The notes below the pieces were generated by a model. The model did no database searches. It saw only the letters and a program-made list of their open reading frames with translations, and had not been told where the DNA came from. From assembly GCF_015624425.1 (NCBI RefSeq), contig NZ_CP049919.1, forward strand, positions 3,720,001 through 3,784,000: a stretch of DNA of 64,000 nt, given 5' to 3'. Shown here piece after piece: positions 41,496-50,052 of the stretch. Positions within the stretch are counted from its first letter, which is position 1, and every line of letters starts with the position of its first letter. The DNA is from Roseateles sp. DAIF2. GTDB lineage: Bacteria > Pseudomonadota > Gammaproteobacteria > Burkholderiales > Burkholderiaceae_C. The translations under genes and the position numbers were made by a program.

Positions 41496-42925
41496 ACGAC
41501 GCTGCCCCCCGCACCCTCTACCGCAAGCTGGTCGACGGCCATACCGTGGCGCGGCTGGACGAGCAGAACCTGCTGCTGTTCTGCGACCTGCACCTGATGA
41601 ACGAGTACACCAGCCCGCAGGCCTTCGCCGGCCTGCGCGAGCAGGGGCGCGGCGTGCCGCTGCCGGGCCAGAACCTGGCCGTGGTCAGCCACATCATCCC
41701 CACCCATGCCGAGAGCCCGCGCCGCATCACCGATCCGGCCTCGGCGCTGCAGGCCAGCAATCTGAAGCGCAACTGCAGCGCACATGGCATCCCGCTGTTC
41801 GACACCGACGACGCGCTGCAGGGCATCGAGCATGTGGTGGCGCCCGAGCTGGGCATGGTGCGGCCCGGCATGGTCGTCATCTGCGGCGACAGCCACACCA
41901 CCACCTACGGCGCGCTCGGCACGCTGGGTTTCGGCATCGGCACCTCCGAGGTCGAGCATGTGCTGGCCACCCAGACCCTGGTCTACCGCCTGGCGCGCGA
42001 CATGCGCATCCGCGTCGACGGCCGGCTCGGCGCCGGCGTCAGCGCCAAGGACCTGATCCTGCACATCATCGGCCGCATCGGCGCGCAGGGGGCGCGCGGC
42101 TTCGTGGTCGAGTTCGACGGCGCGGCGATCGAGGCCCTGTCGATCGAGGCCCGCTTCACCCTGTGCAATATGGCGGTCGAGGCCGGCGCGCGCGGCGCGC
42201 TGATCGCGCCCGACGCCGCCGCGATCGACTATGTGCTGGCCCATGCGCCGGACCTGCGCGACGGGGCCTGGCGCGAAGCCGCGCTGGCCGCCTGGCGCGA
42301 GCTGCACAGCGATGCCGGCGCCGTCTTCGAGGTCGAGCATCGCTTCGACGCCGCCGCGGTGGCGCCGCATGTCAGCTGGGGCACCAGCCCGGACCAGGTG
42401 CTGCCGATCGACGGCCGGGTGCCCGATCCGGCCGCGCTGGCCGAGGGCCCGGAGCGCCGCAGCGCCGAGCAGGCCCTGCGCTACACCGGCCTCACGCCGG
42501 GCGACGCGATCGCCGGCACGCCGATCCAGCATGTGTTCATCGGCTCCTGCACCAATGGCCGCATCGAGGATCTGCGCGCGGTGGCGGCGCTGGTGGGCGA
42601 GCGCCGGGTCGCGCCCGGCGTGCGCGCGATGGTGGTGCCGGGCTCGGGCCGCGTCGCGGCCCAGGCCGAGGCCGAGGGCATCGCGGCGCGGCTGCGGGCC
42701 GCCGGCTTCGAGTGGCGCAAGCCGGGCTGCTCGATGTGCCTGGCGATGAACGACGATGTGCTGGCCGCCGGCCAGCGCTGCGCCTCCACCACCAACCGCA
42801 ATTTCGAGGGCCGCCAGGGACGCGGCGCGATCACCCATTTGATGAGCCCGGCGATGGCCGCAGCCGCCGCCCTCACCGGCCGCATCTGCGACCCGCGCAC
42901 ATTGCGGCAGGGAGCCGACACATGA
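41492..42925 (+). CDS. LeuC-like large subunit of an isopropylmalate/aconitase-superfamily hydro-lyase
   Basis: A 477-residue protein with the LeuC layout. Three 4Fe-4S ligands are in place: Cys353 (FIGSCTNGR), Cys413 and Cys416 (PGCSMCLAMN). Other family segments: CGDSHTTTYGALGTLGFGIG, SEVEHVLATQTL and STTNRNFEGRQGRG. It departs from true LeuC at residues 64-85, where the usual MDHNVSTQ region is replaced by VVSHIIPTHAESPRRI, removing the Asp of the conserved Asp-His pair. Together with its cluster this suggests a different substrate (another unsaturated or hydroxy di/tricarboxylate) rather than leucine synthesis. Overlaps the dehalogenase stop (ATGA). Confidence 0.87.
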   Translation: MNDAAPRTLYRKLVDGHTVARLDEQNLLLFCDLHLMNEYTSPQAFAGLREQGRGVPLPGQNLAVVSHIIPTHAESPRRITDPASALQASNLKRNCSAHGIPLFDTDDALQGIEHVVAPELGMVRPGMVVICGDSHTTTYGALGTLGFGIGTSEVEHVLATQTLVYRLARDMRIRVDGRLGAGVSAKDLILHIIGRIGAQGARGFVVEFDGAAIEALSIEARFTLCNMAVEAGARGALIAPDAAAIDYVLAHAPDLRDGAWREAALAAWRELHSDAGAVFEVEHRFDAAAVAPHVSWGTSPDQVLPIDGRVPDPAALAEGPERRSAEQALRYTGLTPGDAIAGTPIQHVFIGSCTNGRIEDLRAVAALVGERRVAPGVRAMVVPGSGRVAAQAEAEGIAARLRAAGFEWRKPGCSMCLAMNDDVLAAGQRCASTTNRNFEGRQGRGAITHLMSPAMAAAAALTGRICDPRTLRQGADT

Positions 42926-43557
42926 GCATCGACGCGATCGAGGGTCGCGCCGCCGCGCTGCGCATCGAGAACCTGGACACCGACCAGATCATGCCCAAGC
43001 AGTTCCTGCGCGGCATCGACAAGCAGGGGCTGGACCGCGGCCTGCTTTACGACCTGCGCTTCGACGGCGAGGGCCGCCCGCGGCCGGACTGCGTGCTGAA
43101 CCGGCCCGAGCTGGCCGGCACGCCGGTGCTGCTGGGCGGCGCCAACTTCGGCTGCGGCTCCAGCCGCGAGCATGCGGTCTGGGGCCTGCTGCAGTACGGC
43201 ATCCGCGCGGTGATCGCGCCGAGCTTCGGCGAGATCTTCTATTCCAACGCGATGAACAACCGCCTGCTGCTGGTGATGCTGCCGGCCGCGCAGGTCGCGG
43301 CGCTGATGGCCGAGGCCGAGGCCGGCGCCGCGCTGCGCATTGACGTCGACGCGCAGCGCGTGCGCGGGCAGCGGGTCGACGCCGGCTTCGAGCTGGCGCC
43401 GCGGCACCGCCGGATGTTCCTCGAGGGGCTGGACATGATCGGCCTGTCGCTGGCCCAGCGCCCGCAAATCGAGGCCTTCGCCGCCGCGCATTGGGCACGC
43501 CAGCCCTGGCTGCGCGACGTCGCCGCGCGCATGCATCGGCAGGCTCAGCAGGCATAA
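42922..43557 (+). CDS. LeuD-like small subunit partner
   Basis: A 211-residue swivelling-domain protein, partner of the LeuC-like subunit. Recognised by ENLDTDQIMPKQFLRGIDKQ near the N-terminus, GGANFGCGSSREHAVWGLLQ in the middle and VIAPSFGEIFYSNAMNNRLL. Length is normal for LeuD. Starts within the LeuC-like stop (ATGA overlap), so the subunits are made together. As with the large subunit, a paralogue of LeuD in a catabolic setting is more likely than the biosynthetic enzyme, because no leuB follows. Confidence 0.88.
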   Translation: MSIDAIEGRAAALRIENLDTDQIMPKQFLRGIDKQGLDRGLLYDLRFDGEGRPRPDCVLNRPELAGTPVLLGGANFGCGSSREHAVWGLLQYGIRAVIAPSFGEIFYSNAMNNRLLLVMLPAAQVAALMAEAEAGAALRIDVDAQRVRGQRVDAGFELAPRHRRMFLEGLDMIGLSLAQRPQIEAFAAAHWARQPWLRDVAARMHRQAQQA

Positions 43558-43621
43558 AAGCGGGGCATTTCCCCGGGTTCCCTCGGCTGCGCGGCGGCCG
43601 CGGCGCTGGCATGCTGGCGGC

Positions 43622-44386
43622 ATGAGGTTTGTTCCCTGGCTCAAGCGCCTTCTCCCGCTGCTGCCCGCGCTATGCCTGGCCGGCGCCGCCGCGGCGGGCG
43701 AGCCAGCGCCGACGCTGCAGGCCTGCACCGAGGAATGGCCGCCCTACAACTACACCGAGCGCGGCCAGCTGCGCGGCATCGCCACCGACACGCTGCGCCA
43801 GCTGTGCAGCGAGGCCGGCGTCAACTGCCAGATCCAGTCGATGCCCTGGGCGCGCGCCTACCGCACCGCGCTGAGCCAGGCCAACACCCTGCTCTACCTG
43901 ACCGCGCGCCGGCCCGACCGCGAGAGCGACTTCCACTGGATCGGCCCGCTGCTGCCGCGCAGCACCTGGGTCTATGGCCGCCGCGGCGCCGAGAAGCTGC
44001 AGGAGCGCCGCCAACTGGCCGGCCTGCGCTTCGCGGTGGTGCGCGGCGAGGCCGCGGCGCAGGACCTGCTGGCCGCCGGCGTGCCGCCCGGCGCGCTGCT
44101 GGAGCAGGCCAGCAATGCCTCGGCGCTGCGCATGCTGCTGGGCGGCCTGGTCGACGCGGTGGTCGACACCGAGATCGGCATGGCCTGGAACCTGCGCCAG
44201 CAGCAGGCCGATGCCGCCGAGGTGCAGCCGCTGCTGCGCCTGTCCGAGGAGGGCGCCTACTACTACGCGCTCAGCAAGCAGAGCGATCCCGCGCTGGCCA
44301 CCCGGCTGCAGGCGGCGCTGGAGCGCCTGCGCAAGAAGGGCGTGACCGAGGACATCCGGCGCGCCTACCTCAGCCCCCTGCCCTGA
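43622..44386 (+). CDS. Periplasmic amino-acid-type substrate-binding protein (SBP_bac_3)
   Basis: A 254-residue exported protein with a signal peptide (LKRLLPLLPALCLAGAAAAGE). The mature part is a type 3 solute-binding domain: EEWPPYNYTERGQLRGIATD at the start, then SMPWARAYRTALSQANTLLY and the interdomain strands RFAVVRGEAAAQDLL. No permease or ATPase gene is near, as with the many stand-alone members in Burkholderiales that serve signalling or shared transporters. Ligand unknown. Confidence 0.87.
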   Translation: MRFVPWLKRLLPLLPALCLAGAAAAGEPAPTLQACTEEWPPYNYTERGQLRGIATDTLRQLCSEAGVNCQIQSMPWARAYRTALSQANTLLYLTARRPDRESDFHWIGPLLPRSTWVYGRRGAEKLQERRQLAGLRFAVVRGEAAAQDLLAAGVPPGALLEQASNASALRMLLGGLVDAVVDTEIGMAWNLRQQQADAAEVQPLLRLSEEGAYYYALSKQSDPALATRLQAALERLRKKGVTEDIRRAYLSPLP

Positions 44387-44393
44387 ATACACA

Positions 44394-44867
44394 ATGCCCT
44401 GCACCTCCAGCCTGTTCGAGCCCGAATTCAGCCAGCGCCTGTGCGAGATCTTTGAGACCCATATCGCCTTCAACCAGGTGCTGGGCCTGCAGATCGACGC
44501 GCTGGAGGCCGAGCAGGTGCGCGCCCATATCGCGATGCGGCCGGAGCTGATCGGCCATTTCACGCACCAGCGCCTGCATGGCGGCGTGATCAGCGCGACC
44601 CTGGACGCGATGGGCGGCCTGGCGGTGATGGCCGCGATCGGTGCGCGTCATATGGACGAGCCGCCCGCCGCGCGGCTGCAGCGCTTCGGCAAGCTGGGCA
44701 CGATCGACCTGCGCATCGACTACCTGCGCCCGGCCACCGGCCCGCGCTTCAGCGCCACCGCCCAGGTGCTGCGCCTGGGCAGCCGCGTGGCCAGCACGCG
44801 CATGGAATTCCTCGACGCCGACGGCCGTCTGCTCTCGACCGGCGCCGGCGCCTACATCGTCTCCTGA
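44394..44867 (+). CDS. Hotdog-fold thioesterase family protein
   Basis: A 157-residue protein of the PaaI/YiiD-C thioesterase type, which hydrolyses acyl-CoA thioesters. The signature is HQRLHGGVISATLDAMGGLA (about 58-77), with the HGG turn and the downstream Asp at the helix start; the later strand TIDLRIDYLRPATG completes the hotdog. Seven bases separate it from the preceding stop, so it may be co-transcribed with the binding-protein gene. Substrate unknown. Confidence 0.85.
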   Translation: MPCTSSLFEPEFSQRLCEIFETHIAFNQVLGLQIDALEAEQVRAHIAMRPELIGHFTHQRLHGGVISATLDAMGGLAVMAAIGARHMDEPPAARLQRFGKLGTIDLRIDYLRPATGPRFSATAQVLRLGSRVASTRMEFLDADGRLLSTGAGAYIVS

Positions 44868-44874
44868 ACCGGGC

Positions 44875-45483
44875 TCAGCTCTTGGCCGGTGCGGGCGCAG
44901 CGCTCTTCTCGAAGCGCAGCAGCTCGCTGGGCTTGACGCGCAGCCGCGCCAGGCATTGGCCGCGCGCATCGGAGAACTTGTTCAGGTCGCCCATCTCGCA
45001 GCGGTCGCCGCCGCCCACCTCCAGCCGCGCGATGTCGGCGCAGGCGATACCGGCGAACTGCAGCGCGCGGCGATGCTGGTCGCCGGGCCGCACCGGGCCG
45101 AAGCCGGCCAGCTGGGTGCTGTAGGCCACCGCGGCGGCGCCCTGCTGGCGGAACACGGTGAACTCCGGCACCAGGCTGCGGATCTCGTAGGCCAGGGTGT
45201 TCTGCAGCGCCATCTCGAAGCGGCAGCCGCCGGGCGCCTCCAGGCGCCGCTCCAGCAGCAGCTCGGCCTGGGCCGGCGGCGGCTCGGAGGCGGCGCTGGC
45301 CGGCGCGGCCGCGGCCGCCGCGGCATCCAGATAACGCCAGGTGCCGTCGTCCTTCAGCAGGATGCGCCGGCCCTGCGCGTCCTTCAGCTCGAAATCCGCC
45401 GCGCCGGCGGCCGGCGCCAGGGCCAACGCGCCCAGCAGCAGGGCCAGGATGCGGTAGGTCATCGGGTGCTTTTTGTCGCTCAT
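44875..45483 (-). CDS. Exported protein of unknown function
   Basis: A 202-residue protein with a signal peptide (MTYRILALLLGALALAPAAG). The mature N-terminus contains FELKDAQGRRILLKDDGTWR, a pattern seen in DUF3157-like exported proteins, then an Ala-rich linker and a beta-rich C-terminal half with two possible disulfides (GGCRFEM, GIACAD, DRCEMGD, GQCLARL). Starts at 45483 and 45462 are both possible; 45483 adds a charged n-region. It lies 11 bp downstream of the GGDEF protein gene in the same direction. Confidence 0.65.
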   Translation of the reverse strand: MSDKKHPMTYRILALLLGALALAPAAGAADFELKDAQGRRILLKDDGTWRYLDAAAAAAAPASAASEPPPAQAELLLERRLEAPGGCRFEMALQNTLAYEIRSLVPEFTVFRQQGAAAVAYSTQLAGFGPVRPGDQHRRALQFAGIACADIARLEVGGGDRCEMGDLNKFSDARGQCLARLRVKPSELLRFEKSAAPAPAKS

Positions 45484-45493
45484 CGCTCGGGCC

Positions 45494-46978
45494 TCATGCG
45501 CCGCCGCGCCGGTCATGCGCGCGCGTCTGGTAGTAACGTCGTTTGTGTTCATACATCAGCGCGTCGGCGCGATGCACCGCGGCCTCCAGCCGCTCGCCCG
45601 GCCGCCAGACCGACAGGCCCAGCGACAGGTCCAGCGGCTCGCCGCCATGGAACTGGTTGTTCAGGTCCAGCAACTCCTGCAACTGGGTCAGCAGCAGCTC
45701 GCCGGCCGCCTCGTCGCCGCCCGGCAGCAGCAGCACGAACTCGTCGCCGCCGATGCGCGAGGCGGTGGTCGGCGCCTCGATCGCCTTGGCCAGCACCTCG
45801 CCGGTGCGGCGCAGCAGCGCGTCGCCGGCGGCATGGCCGAACTCGTCGTTGGCGGCCTTCAGGCCGTTGACGTCGACCACCAGCACCGCCACCGGCCCCA
45901 GGCCGCGGCGCTCCAGCCGGTTCAGCTCGTCGTTGAAGAAGCTGCGGTTGCGCAGCTTGGTCAGCGCGTCGTGCTTGCCGAGGAATTCCAGATAGGCCTC
46001 GGCCTTCTTGCGCGCGCTGATGTCGGTCAGCGAGACCTGCACCAGCGACCAGTCATGCTCGTGGCCCGGCAGCACCGAGAACTGCAGGTGCACATGCAGC
46101 AGCTCGCCCTCGGCGTTGTAGTTGACCGTCTCGCGCTGCTGGAACAGCTGGCCGTTCCACAGCTCGATCAGCTGCTCGGTGAAGGGCCGGCGCATCTCGT
46201 CGCGAAACAGGCGCGGCAGCGCCGCGATCAGGGCCTGCTTGTCCGGCACGCGGAACAGGCGCAGGGTCTGGCGGTTCACGTCCAGCACGCGGATCTCGGC
46301 CATGCAGCGCTCGGCAAAGTCCGGATGCACATCGGTGAAGGTGCGGAAATCGCTGACGCCCTGCTCGCGCACCTCGTCCAGCAGGCGCTTGACGCCGCTG
46401 AAGTCCTCGACCCACAGCGACACCGGCGAATGCTCGAACAGGCCCTGCGCATAGCGCTCGCTGCTGAGCAGGGCGCGGCGCGCGGCCTCGCGCTCGCTGA
46501 CATCCTCCAGCGCCAGCAAGACCCGACCCCAGTCTTGCTCATGGCCCGGCAGCACCCGCACATGCAGCAGCACGTCCAGGCGCCGGCCGTCCAGCGTGTA
46601 GTTGACCGACTGGCTGCGGTACTCGAGCGTGCCGTTCCACAGCCGCACCATGTCCTCGGCGTGGTGGTCCAGCATCTCGCCGCGAAAGATCTGCGGCAGC
46701 CCGGCCAGCAGAGCCGCCAGGTCGGGCGCGCCAAACATCTGCAGGGTCTGGCGGTTCACCCGCAGCACCCGCAGCGCCTCGGTGCATTGCGCCAGCCGCG
46801 CCGGGTCGGCCGCCAGATGCGCGCGCAGGTCGCCCACACCCTCGGCCCGCCAGCGCTCGAACAGCTGCGCCAGGCCGCTGAAGTCCTCCAGCCACAGGGA
46901 TACCGGCGCCAGCTCGAACATCTGGGCCCAGCCGGCCTCGCCCTGATCCTCGCGTTCCAACAAACCCTCCAGACCCAT
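45494..46978 (-). CDS. Diguanylate cyclase with two PAS-like sensor repeats
   Basis: A 494-residue cytosolic signalling protein. Two tandem PAS-type repeats (about 15-160 and 165-300) are related to each other: each has FEhSPVSLWxEDFSG-like opening sequence, an LRVNRQTLQMF/LDVNRQTLRLF block, and VLPGHEQDW/VLPGHEHDW. The GGDEF domain (about 320-485) has KHDALTKLRNRSFFNDELNR, VLVVDVNGLKAANDEFGHAA and the active-site RIGGDEFVLLLPGG. Enzymatically competent c-di-GMP synthase expected; the signal is unknown. AGGAGG just before the ATG at 46978 decides the start; an open frame continues far upstream but is not coding. Confidence 0.9.
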   Translation of the reverse strand: MGLEGLLEREDQGEAGWAQMFELAPVSLWLEDFSGLAQLFERWRAEGVGDLRAHLAADPARLAQCTEALRVLRVNRQTLQMFGAPDLAALLAGLPQIFRGEMLDHHAEDMVRLWNGTLEYRSQSVNYTLDGRRLDVLLHVRVLPGHEQDWGRVLLALEDVSEREAARRALLSSERYAQGLFEHSPVSLWVEDFSGVKRLLDEVREQGVSDFRTFTDVHPDFAERCMAEIRVLDVNRQTLRLFRVPDKQALIAALPRLFRDEMRRPFTEQLIELWNGQLFQQRETVNYNAEGELLHVHLQFSVLPGHEHDWSLVQVSLTDISARKKAEAYLEFLGKHDALTKLRNRSFFNDELNRLERRGLGPVAVLVVDVNGLKAANDEFGHAAGDALLRRTGEVLAKAIEAPTTASRIGGDEFVLLLPGGDEAAGELLLTQLQELLDLNNQFHGGEPLDLSLGLSVWRPGERLEAAVHRADALMYEHKRRYYQTRAHDRRGGA

Positions 46979-47102
46979 GCCACCTCCTGTGCCGCGCAGT
47001 CTCGCACAGTGCCGGCGCACCACCCTCGGGATAGCCCCCAGGCGCAGCGGCGGCAAAAACGCCGATAAAGCGACATAGGCATACTCAGGCGGCAGGTAGC
47101 CC

Positions 47103-48197
47103 ATGACGATGGAGATTGAACAGCCGCCCTCGAGCCCGCCGGCGCCCAGCGCCCTGGCGGCCGAGGCGGCCTTGGCCGCGGCGCGCGAGGCGCTGCAGGC
47201 CTGCCGCTGGGACGAGGCCCGGCAGCAGGCCGAGGCGGCGCTGGCCGCGGGCCTGACGGGCATGGCCCAGGGCGAGGCCCTGCTGCTGCTGGCCCTGAGC
47301 CATTGGTGGCTGGGCCATCTGGGCCGCGTGCACCGGCCGGCGCTGCGCGCCGCGGTGCTGCCGGCCCAGCCCCATGTACGCATCCGGGCGCTGAACCTGG
47401 CCGCGCTGGCGCTGGGTGAACTGGGCCTGGCGCATGAGGCGCTGCCGCTGGCGCAGCAGGCGCTGGAGCTGGCGCGCCAGCCCGGCCAGCATGAGCAGCT
47501 GTCCGGCGCGCTGAGCTGCACCGCCCATGTGCATGCGCGCCTGGGCGATCTGGAGAACGCCGAGCTGCTGCACATGCAGGCGCTGTCGATGGCGCGCGAA
47601 TCCGCCCAGCCGGCCCAGCTGCAGCAGGCCTATTGCAATCTGCTGCTGTCCTTCGCGCTGGCCCAGGACGAGCTGCTGGAGCAGCAGCGCCCGCAGGCCG
47701 CCGCGGCCGCGCCGCAGCGCGGCCTGCACTATGTCAGCCATGCGCGCAGTCTGCTGCGCGATCCGCGCCTGGATGACGAGCGCCGCGCCGCGCTGGAGCT
47801 GGCGATCGGCCATCTGCTGATGCTGCTCGGCCGCCTGGACGAGGCCGAGCCGCTGCTGCGCGCCGCGATCGCCAACAGCGAGCGTCTGGGCAGCGACTAC
47901 ACCCTGCGCTCGGCCTGCCACAGCCTGGCCGAGCTGCTGCGCCGGCGCGGCGAGCCGGCCGCGGCGCTGGCCCTGCTGCGCGCCCAGCCGGAGCCGCCCA
48001 GCCTGGGCCTGCGGCTGGCGCGCCGGCGCTGCCTGCTGGCCTGCCTGATCGCGCTGGGCGAGGAGCACCAGGCGGTCGAGGAGGCACTGGCGCAGGAGCT
48101 GGCGCAGCGCGACGCGATGCGCCGCCAGGCGCGCCAGAGCCTGGACTCGCCGTCTCAGTTCGGTCCGCTGGACGGGCTGCCGGTCTCGATGCGGTAG
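47103..48197 (+). CDS. Tetratricopeptide-repeat protein
   Basis: A 364-residue, Ala/Leu-rich all-helical protein. Degenerate TPR units run through most of the length (RWDEARQQAEAALAAGLTG; GLAHEALPLAQQALELAR; GDLENAELLHMQALSMARES; GRLDEAEPLLRAAIANSERL). No catalytic or export features, so a cytosolic scaffold. It is divergent from the PAS-GGDEF gene with 124 bp between starts and may act with it. Its last 43 bp overlap the end of the convergent HTH gene. Confidence 0.8.
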   Translation: MTMEIEQPPSSPPAPSALAAEAALAAAREALQACRWDEARQQAEAALAAGLTGMAQGEALLLLALSHWWLGHLGRVHRPALRAAVLPAQPHVRIRALNLAALALGELGLAHEALPLAQQALELARQPGQHEQLSGALSCTAHVHARLGDLENAELLHMQALSMARESAQPAQLQQAYCNLLLSFALAQDELLEQQRPQAAAAAPQRGLHYVSHARSLLRDPRLDDERRAALELAIGHLLMLLGRLDEAEPLLRAAIANSERLGSDYTLRSACHSLAELLRRRGEPAAALALLRAQPEPPSLGLRLARRRCLLACLIALGEEHQAVEEALAQELAQRDAMRRQARQSLDSPSQFGPLDGLPVSMR

Positions 48198-48811
48198 ACG
48201 CAGCGCCGCGCGCCGGCCAGCAGGTGCTCGACGCGCTGGATACGCACGCCCTCGCCCAGCGCGCCGGCGAACAGCGCCAGCTCGGAGCGGCACAGGCCTG
48301 GGCAGCTGTGCGCCGCGGCGCAGATCGGGCAATGGTCCTCGATCAGCAGCCAGGCGCCGCGCCCGCCCGGCGCCCGCTCGGCGCGCGCCAGATAGCCCTC
48401 CTCGGCGCGCAGCGCGGCCAGGCGCTGCACCTTGGCCGCCAGGCCGCGCGCGCCGGCCAGGCGCTGCGCATAGGCCTGCGCGCTGTCGCGCTCGCGCGCC
48501 GCGATCAGGGCCTCCAGCGCCTGCGGCCCCATCAGCGCGCCGACCTGGCGGATCAGCTGCACCGCCAGCTCGCCATGCCGGTCCGGGAAGCGGCCATGGC
48601 CGGTGGCCGTCAGCCGCCACAGTTTCTTGGGCCGGCCGACGCCGGCGCGCTCCGCCCAGGCCTCGACCAGGCCCTGGTCCTGCAGCGCCTGCAGCTGCTT
48701 GTGCGCCCCCATCGCGCTCAGGCCGCAGGCCAGGGCCAGTGGCGCGGCCGCCTGCGGCCCGCGGCTCTTCAGCTGGAACAGCAGGCGCTCGGCGGTGTCG
48801 CGCCCGCTCAC
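48155..48811 (-). CDS. HTH regulator with C-terminal cysteine cluster (SufR/ArsR-like)
   Basis: A 218-residue regulator. N-terminal winged helix: ERLLFQLKSRGPQAAAPLAL, then GLSAMGAHKQLQALQDQGLV and GRPKKLWRLTATGHGRFPDR. The C-terminal domain ends with IEDHCPICAAAHSCPGLCRSEL, a four-cysteine cluster like that with which SufR-type regulators hold an Fe-S centre. It may therefore sense iron-sulfur status or a redox or metal signal. The GTG start overlaps the stop of the upstream MFS gene (GTGA), so VOC-MFS-regulator form one operon. Confidence 0.82.
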   Translation of the reverse strand: MSGRDTAERLLFQLKSRGPQAAAPLALACGLSAMGAHKQLQALQDQGLVEAWAERAGVGRPKKLWRLTATGHGRFPDRHGELAVQLIRQVGALMGPQALEALIAARERDSAQAYAQRLAGARGLAAKVQRLAALRAEEGYLARAERAPGGRGAWLLIEDHCPICAAAHSCPGLCRSELALFAGALGEGVRIQRVEHLLAGARRCVYRIETGSPSSGPN

Positions 48812-50052
48812 TGCCGCAGCTCCCGCGCCAGCCGCAGCAGGCGCCAGGCCGCGGTGCAGGCCGCCAGGCCGCCCAGCGCCATCACCCAGCGCGTCTGCAG
48901 CAGGGCCAGCGCGCCGCCGCCCAGCGCCACCAGCACATTGGCCAGGCAGAACACGGTGGACAGCAGGCCCATCACCCGGCCCTGGCCATGGGCGTCGCCG
49001 AAGCGCTCGGACATCCAGGCCGGCAGCACCGCGTTGTACAGCGCCAGCGGCGCCCCCAGCGCGATCACCACCGCCATGCCCCAGCGCCCCGGCAGCAGCG
49101 CCAGCAGGGCCAGGCCCAGCGCCGCCAGCAGGGCCAGCAGCGCGGCGCGGCGCAGCGGCCGGCGCGCCGCCGGCAGGCGCGAGGCCAGCACGCTGGCCAG
49201 CACCATGGTCGCGCATTGCGCGGCGGTCACCCAGGCGATGCCGGCGCCGTCCAGCCCCAGGTTCTCCAGCAGCCACAGCGGCGCGAACTCGTAGAGCGCA
49301 TGCACGCCCATCGTGTAGGCCAGCTGCAGCCAGAACAGCCGGCGCAGCAGCGCGTCGCCCTTCAGCAGGCCCAGCGCCTGCTGCTCGCGCACCGCGGCCC
49401 AGAAGCTCGCGACCGCCGGCCGCGCGCGCTCGGCCGGCAGCGCGAACAGCAGCACCAGCAGGCAGGGCAAGAGCGCCAGCGCCGCCAGCGCGAAGGGCAT
49501 CGCCTCGCCCCAGCGCAGCGCCTGCCCGCCCAGCAGCGGGCCGAGCAGCCAGCCGCCATAGAGGCAGGCATTCAGCCAGGCGAAGGAGCGGGTGCGGTCC
49601 AGCTGCGGATGATGGTCGGCCAGCAGCGCGCGCGTGATCGCGACGCTGCCCTCGGCCAGGCCCATCGCGAAGCGCGCCAGCACGAAGAAGGGATAGTGGC
49701 GCAGCTCCAGCGCCGCGGCGCAGACCAGCTGCCAGCCCAGGGTCGCCAGCAGGCACAGCAGCAGCAGGCGCCGGCGCCCGTAGCGGTCGGACAAGGGGCC
49801 CAGCACCAGGCTGCCCAAGAGGATGCCCAGCGGGTTGGCCGCCAGCGCCGCCCCCATCAGCAGCTTGGGCGGCAGGCCCATCCAGTGGGTGAAGGCGTCG
49901 GGCGGCCCGTCGACGAAGATCGGCGCCAGGATCGGATAGGGCATCGCGACGCCGGCGGTGTTCATCAGCGCGATCGCGCACAGGGCCAGCAGCAGCCATT
50001 GCGGATGGCGCAGCGGCGCCGCGCCGGCCGGCGGGGCCAGCACCGCGCTCAT
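48808..50052 (-). CDS. MFS transporter
   Basis: A 414-residue permease of the major facilitator superfamily, twelve predicted helices. Loop 2-3 carries LVLGPLSDRYGRRRLLLL (motif A), and RFAMGLAEGSVAITRALLAD marks helices 4-5. The first helix begins WLLLALCAIALMNTAGVAMP. Its partners, a VOC protein and a Cys-containing regulator, suggest resistance to or export of a small toxic compound. Overlaps both neighbours by 4 bp. Confidence 0.88.
   Translation of the reverse strand: MSAVLAPPAGAAPLRHPQWLLLALCAIALMNTAGVAMPYPILAPIFVDGPPDAFTHWMGLPPKLLMGAALAANPLGILLGSLVLGPLSDRYGRRRLLLLCLLATLGWQLVCAAALELRHYPFFVLARFAMGLAEGSVAITRALLADHHPQLDRTRSFAWLNACLYGGWLLGPLLGGQALRWGEAMPFALAALALLPCLLVLLFALPAERARPAVASFWAAVREQQALGLLKGDALLRRLFWLQLAYTMGVHALYEFAPLWLLENLGLDGAGIAWVTAAQCATMVLASVLASRLPAARRPLRRAALLALLAALGLALLALLPGRWGMAVVIALGAPLALYNAVLPAWMSERFGDAHGQGRVMGLLSTVFCLANVLVALGGGALALLQTRWVMALGGLAACTAAWRLLRLARELRQ

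Noticed and set aside
41492..43557. LeuC/LeuD-like genes as the leucine biosynthetic leuCD
   Set aside because: No leuB or leuA nearby, an altered active-site segment, and translational coupling with a dehalogenase-like gene favour a catabolic paralogue.
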